The notes below the pieces were generated by a model. The model saw nothing but the letters and a program-made list of their open reading frames with translations. It was not told the origin of the DNA and searched no databases. Positions 5,586-6,927 of a stretch of 6,927 bases of DNA are shown piece after piece; positions within the stretch are counted from its first letter, which is position 1; the number at the start of each line of letters is the position of its first letter. This stretch comes from an uncultured Campylobacteraceae bacterium (lineage in GTDB: Bacteria > Campylobacterota > Campylobacteria > Campylobacterales > Arcobacteraceae). The stretch lies in the NCBI GenBank assembly GCA_913057765.1, contig CAJXPH010000141.1:1-6927 (forward strand), written 5' to 3'. A program made the translations under genes and the position numbers.

Positions 5586-6866
5586 ATGTTTATACATTTG
5601 GATTTAGATTGTTTTTTTATATCTGCTCATAGAACTATTGATAAGAGTTTAGAAAATATTCCCGCTGCTGTTGGAGGAAGAAGTAACTTAAATATTTTCT
5701 CAACTAAAAAAGAAGTTCGAAAGATTAGTGAAAGTAGTGGTGCTTTTGTAAGTACTATATTAACTAATGAAGGTGAAAAAAGTTTTAAAGAATATTTCGT
5801 TGATGAAAGTGGAAGAATAAGAGGAATAATTACAACTTCTTCCTATGAAGCAAGGGCATATGGAGTGAAAACTGCTATGAGTGTAAATGAAGCTTTAAAA
5901 CTTTGTCCTAGACTTAAAATGGTTTCTCCTAACTATCCTTTATATCATGAATTATCTCAAAAACTTTTAAAACTTTTGGAACATGAAATACCCTTAGTTG
6001 AACAATTTTCAATTGATGAATTTTTTGGAGACTTAAGAGGTTATATAGAAGAAGAGGATGTTATCCCTTTTGCATATAATTTAAAAAAGAAAATAGAAAA
6101 AGAGTTGAATCTTCCAATTTCAATTGGAATTGCCCATTCAAAATACTTATCAAAATTAATAACAGAATATGCAAAACCAGATGGTGTTAAATATGTAAAA
6201 AAAGATCAAATGACAAGTTTTATAAAAGATATTCCAATTAAAGAGTTTCCTGGAATTGGTCCTGGATATCAATCTCGTTTAAAAGGTTATGGAATTAAGA
6301 CTTTGGGTGATATATCAAACAAAAAAGAACTATTTTATTCTTGGAAGAAACCAGGAATTGATCTTTATAATAAAGTTTGCGGAATTAATGATAATGTAAT
6401 AGCACTTTCAAAAGATAAAAAGTCTATTGGGATTGGAAGAACTTTTGATGTTGTTTACGATAGAAATGAATTAAAAAGAAGAATTATAATTTTAAGTAGA
6501 TACTTATGTTTTTTGGTAAAAAAAGCTAATGTTAATCCTCTTACTTATTCAATCAAAATTAAATATGAATATAGAATAAAATCAAAAAACTATATAAATG
6601 TAAATAGAATATTTAATGAAGAAGATTTTAAATTTAATATGAAGAAGTTATTTATCCAAAACGATATTCATCCCACACATGGAGTAGTCCAATTAAACCT
6701 TACTGTTTCAAATTTCTCTAAACCTAAGGAGTTCACATATGATTTATTTGAATATGAAAGTGATATTAAGAAAAGAAAGCTTACAAATGAAATACAAAAA
6801 CTAAGAGCAAAATTTGGTATTGATATTATAAAAAGTGCTTCAGAACTTGAAGAAAAAAATCATTAA
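5586..6866 (+). CDS. dinB: Y-family (DinB/Pol IV-like) translesion DNA polymerase with fingers insertion
   Basis: Y-family polymerases copy damaged DNA with low fidelity. The 426-residue protein opens with HLDLDCFF: Asp6 and Asp8 bind metal, and Phe11 is the expected steric gate. SIDE (142-145) supplies the remaining acidic pair, Asp144 and Glu145. YEAR (87-90) and GVKTAM (93-98) contact the incoming nucleotide. SIGIAHSKYLSK (179-190) belongs to the palm, and FPGIGPGYQSRLKGYGIKTLGDI (221-243, written here by range only as evidence) is the thumb helix-hairpin-helix. The little finger spans about 280-390. TYDLF (384-388) resembles a degenerate beta-clamp motif, followed by the usual IQKLRAKFG-like tail. 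Between VGG (29-31) and IITTSSY (81-87) lie 49 residues, where E. coli DinB has six. The gene has its own promoter and no Shine-Dalgarno. Pol IV versus a UmuC-type assignment is uncertain; no umuD-like partner is visible in the window. Confidence 0.92.
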   Translation: MFIHLDLDCFFISAHRTIDKSLENIPAAVGGRSNLNIFSTKKEVRKISESSGAFVSTILTNEGEKSFKEYFVDESGRIRGIITTSSYEARAYGVKTAMSVNEALKLCPRLKMVSPNYPLYHELSQKLLKLLEHEIPLVEQFSIDEFFGDLRGYIEEEDVIPFAYNLKKKIEKELNLPISIGIAHSKYLSKLITEYAKPDGVKYVKKDQMTSFIKDIPIKEFPGIGPGYQSRLKGYGIKTLGDISNKKELFYSWKKPGIDLYNKVCGINDNVIALSKDKKSIGIGRTFDVVYDRNELKRRIIILSRYLCFLVKKANVNPLTYSIKIKYEYRIKSKNYINVNRIFNEEDFKFNMKKLFIQNDIHPTHGVVQLNLTVSNFSKPKEFTYDLFEYESDIKKRKLTNEIQKLRAKFGIDIIKSASELEEKNH

Positions 6867-6874
6867 CTAAACCA

Positions 6875-6883
6875 TGTTATAAT
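6875..6883 (+). promoter_or_regulatory. Extended -10 promoter element at contig end
   Basis: TGTTATAAT is a perfect extended -10 (TGn-TATAAT) and also fits gnTAnaAT. It starts nine bases after the polymerase stop codon. It probably drives a gene just beyond the end of the fragment. No terminator can be seen between the two, and only seven genomic bases remain after it. Confidence 0.4.
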
Positions 6884-6890
6884 ATTATAT

Positions 6891-6927
6891 CTGTCTCTTA
6901 TACACATCTCCGAGCCCACGAGACCAG
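6891..6927 (-). other. Untrimmed Nextera adapter, reverse complement (synthetic)
   Basis: Bases 6891-6924 are the reverse complement of the 34-base Nextera adapter at 16-49, including the mosaic end (6891-6909). The last three bases, cag, agree with the first three bases of the index read CAGAGAGG implied at the left end. Both ends therefore carry the same i7-side adapter and index. Confidence 0.98.

Noticed and set aside
13..6927. 37-bp perfect terminal inverted repeats suggesting a 6.9-kb transposon
   Set aside because: The repeats are the Nextera transposase adapter plus index bases. No transposase gene is present.

Overview
The window is 6,841 bp of genuine DNA (50-6890) capped at both ends by untrimmed Illumina Nextera adapter. 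Left of base 50 lies the i7-side adapter, with the last bases of P7 and an 8-base index. Right of base 6890 lies the reverse complement of the same adapter. The 37-bp perfect terminal inverted repeats are therefore a library artefact, not a transposon.

The biological DNA is very AT-rich and gene-dense. The candidate -10 elements fit the gnTAnaAT pattern known from Campylobacter. Gene content and order (pseudopilin-like gene - proC - bamD-type lipoprotein - lon) resemble the ctsT-proC-(fliW)-bamD-lon neighbourhood of Campylobacter jejuni, as I remember it. The most likely source is a campylobacterotal bacterium, probably Arcobacteraceae. This rests on protein character and synteny, not on a database search.

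Layout: (1) Minus strand, 923 to 50: proC (proline biosynthesis), overlapped at its 3' end by the start of a prepilin-like gene that runs off the contig. (2) A 134-bp divergent promoter region with short tandem repeats. (3) Plus strand, 1058-5314: a tightly packed probable operon of a BamD-like outer-membrane assembly lipoprotein, Lon protease, a single-pass membrane protein of unknown function and a rhomboid intramembrane protease. The theme is envelope assembly and protein quality control. (4) Minus strand, 5478-5311: a tiny zinc-ribbon plus membrane-helix protein with no ATG at its natural start. Its stop codon overlaps the rhomboid stop. (5) A short divergent promoter region, then a plus-strand Y-family DNA polymerase (5586-6866) with an insertion of roughly 43 residues in its fingers region and possibly a leaderless mRNA. 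(6) A perfect extended -10 element right at the contig end.

I see no rRNA, tRNA, CRISPR array, insertion sequence, prophage or defence system. Nothing here clearly amounts to a new multi-gene system. The points most worth a second look are the two genes that ordinary gene calling would miss (the partial prepilin and the zinc-ribbon microprotein), the insertion in the polymerase, and the unknown membrane protein wedged between lon and the rhomboid gene.
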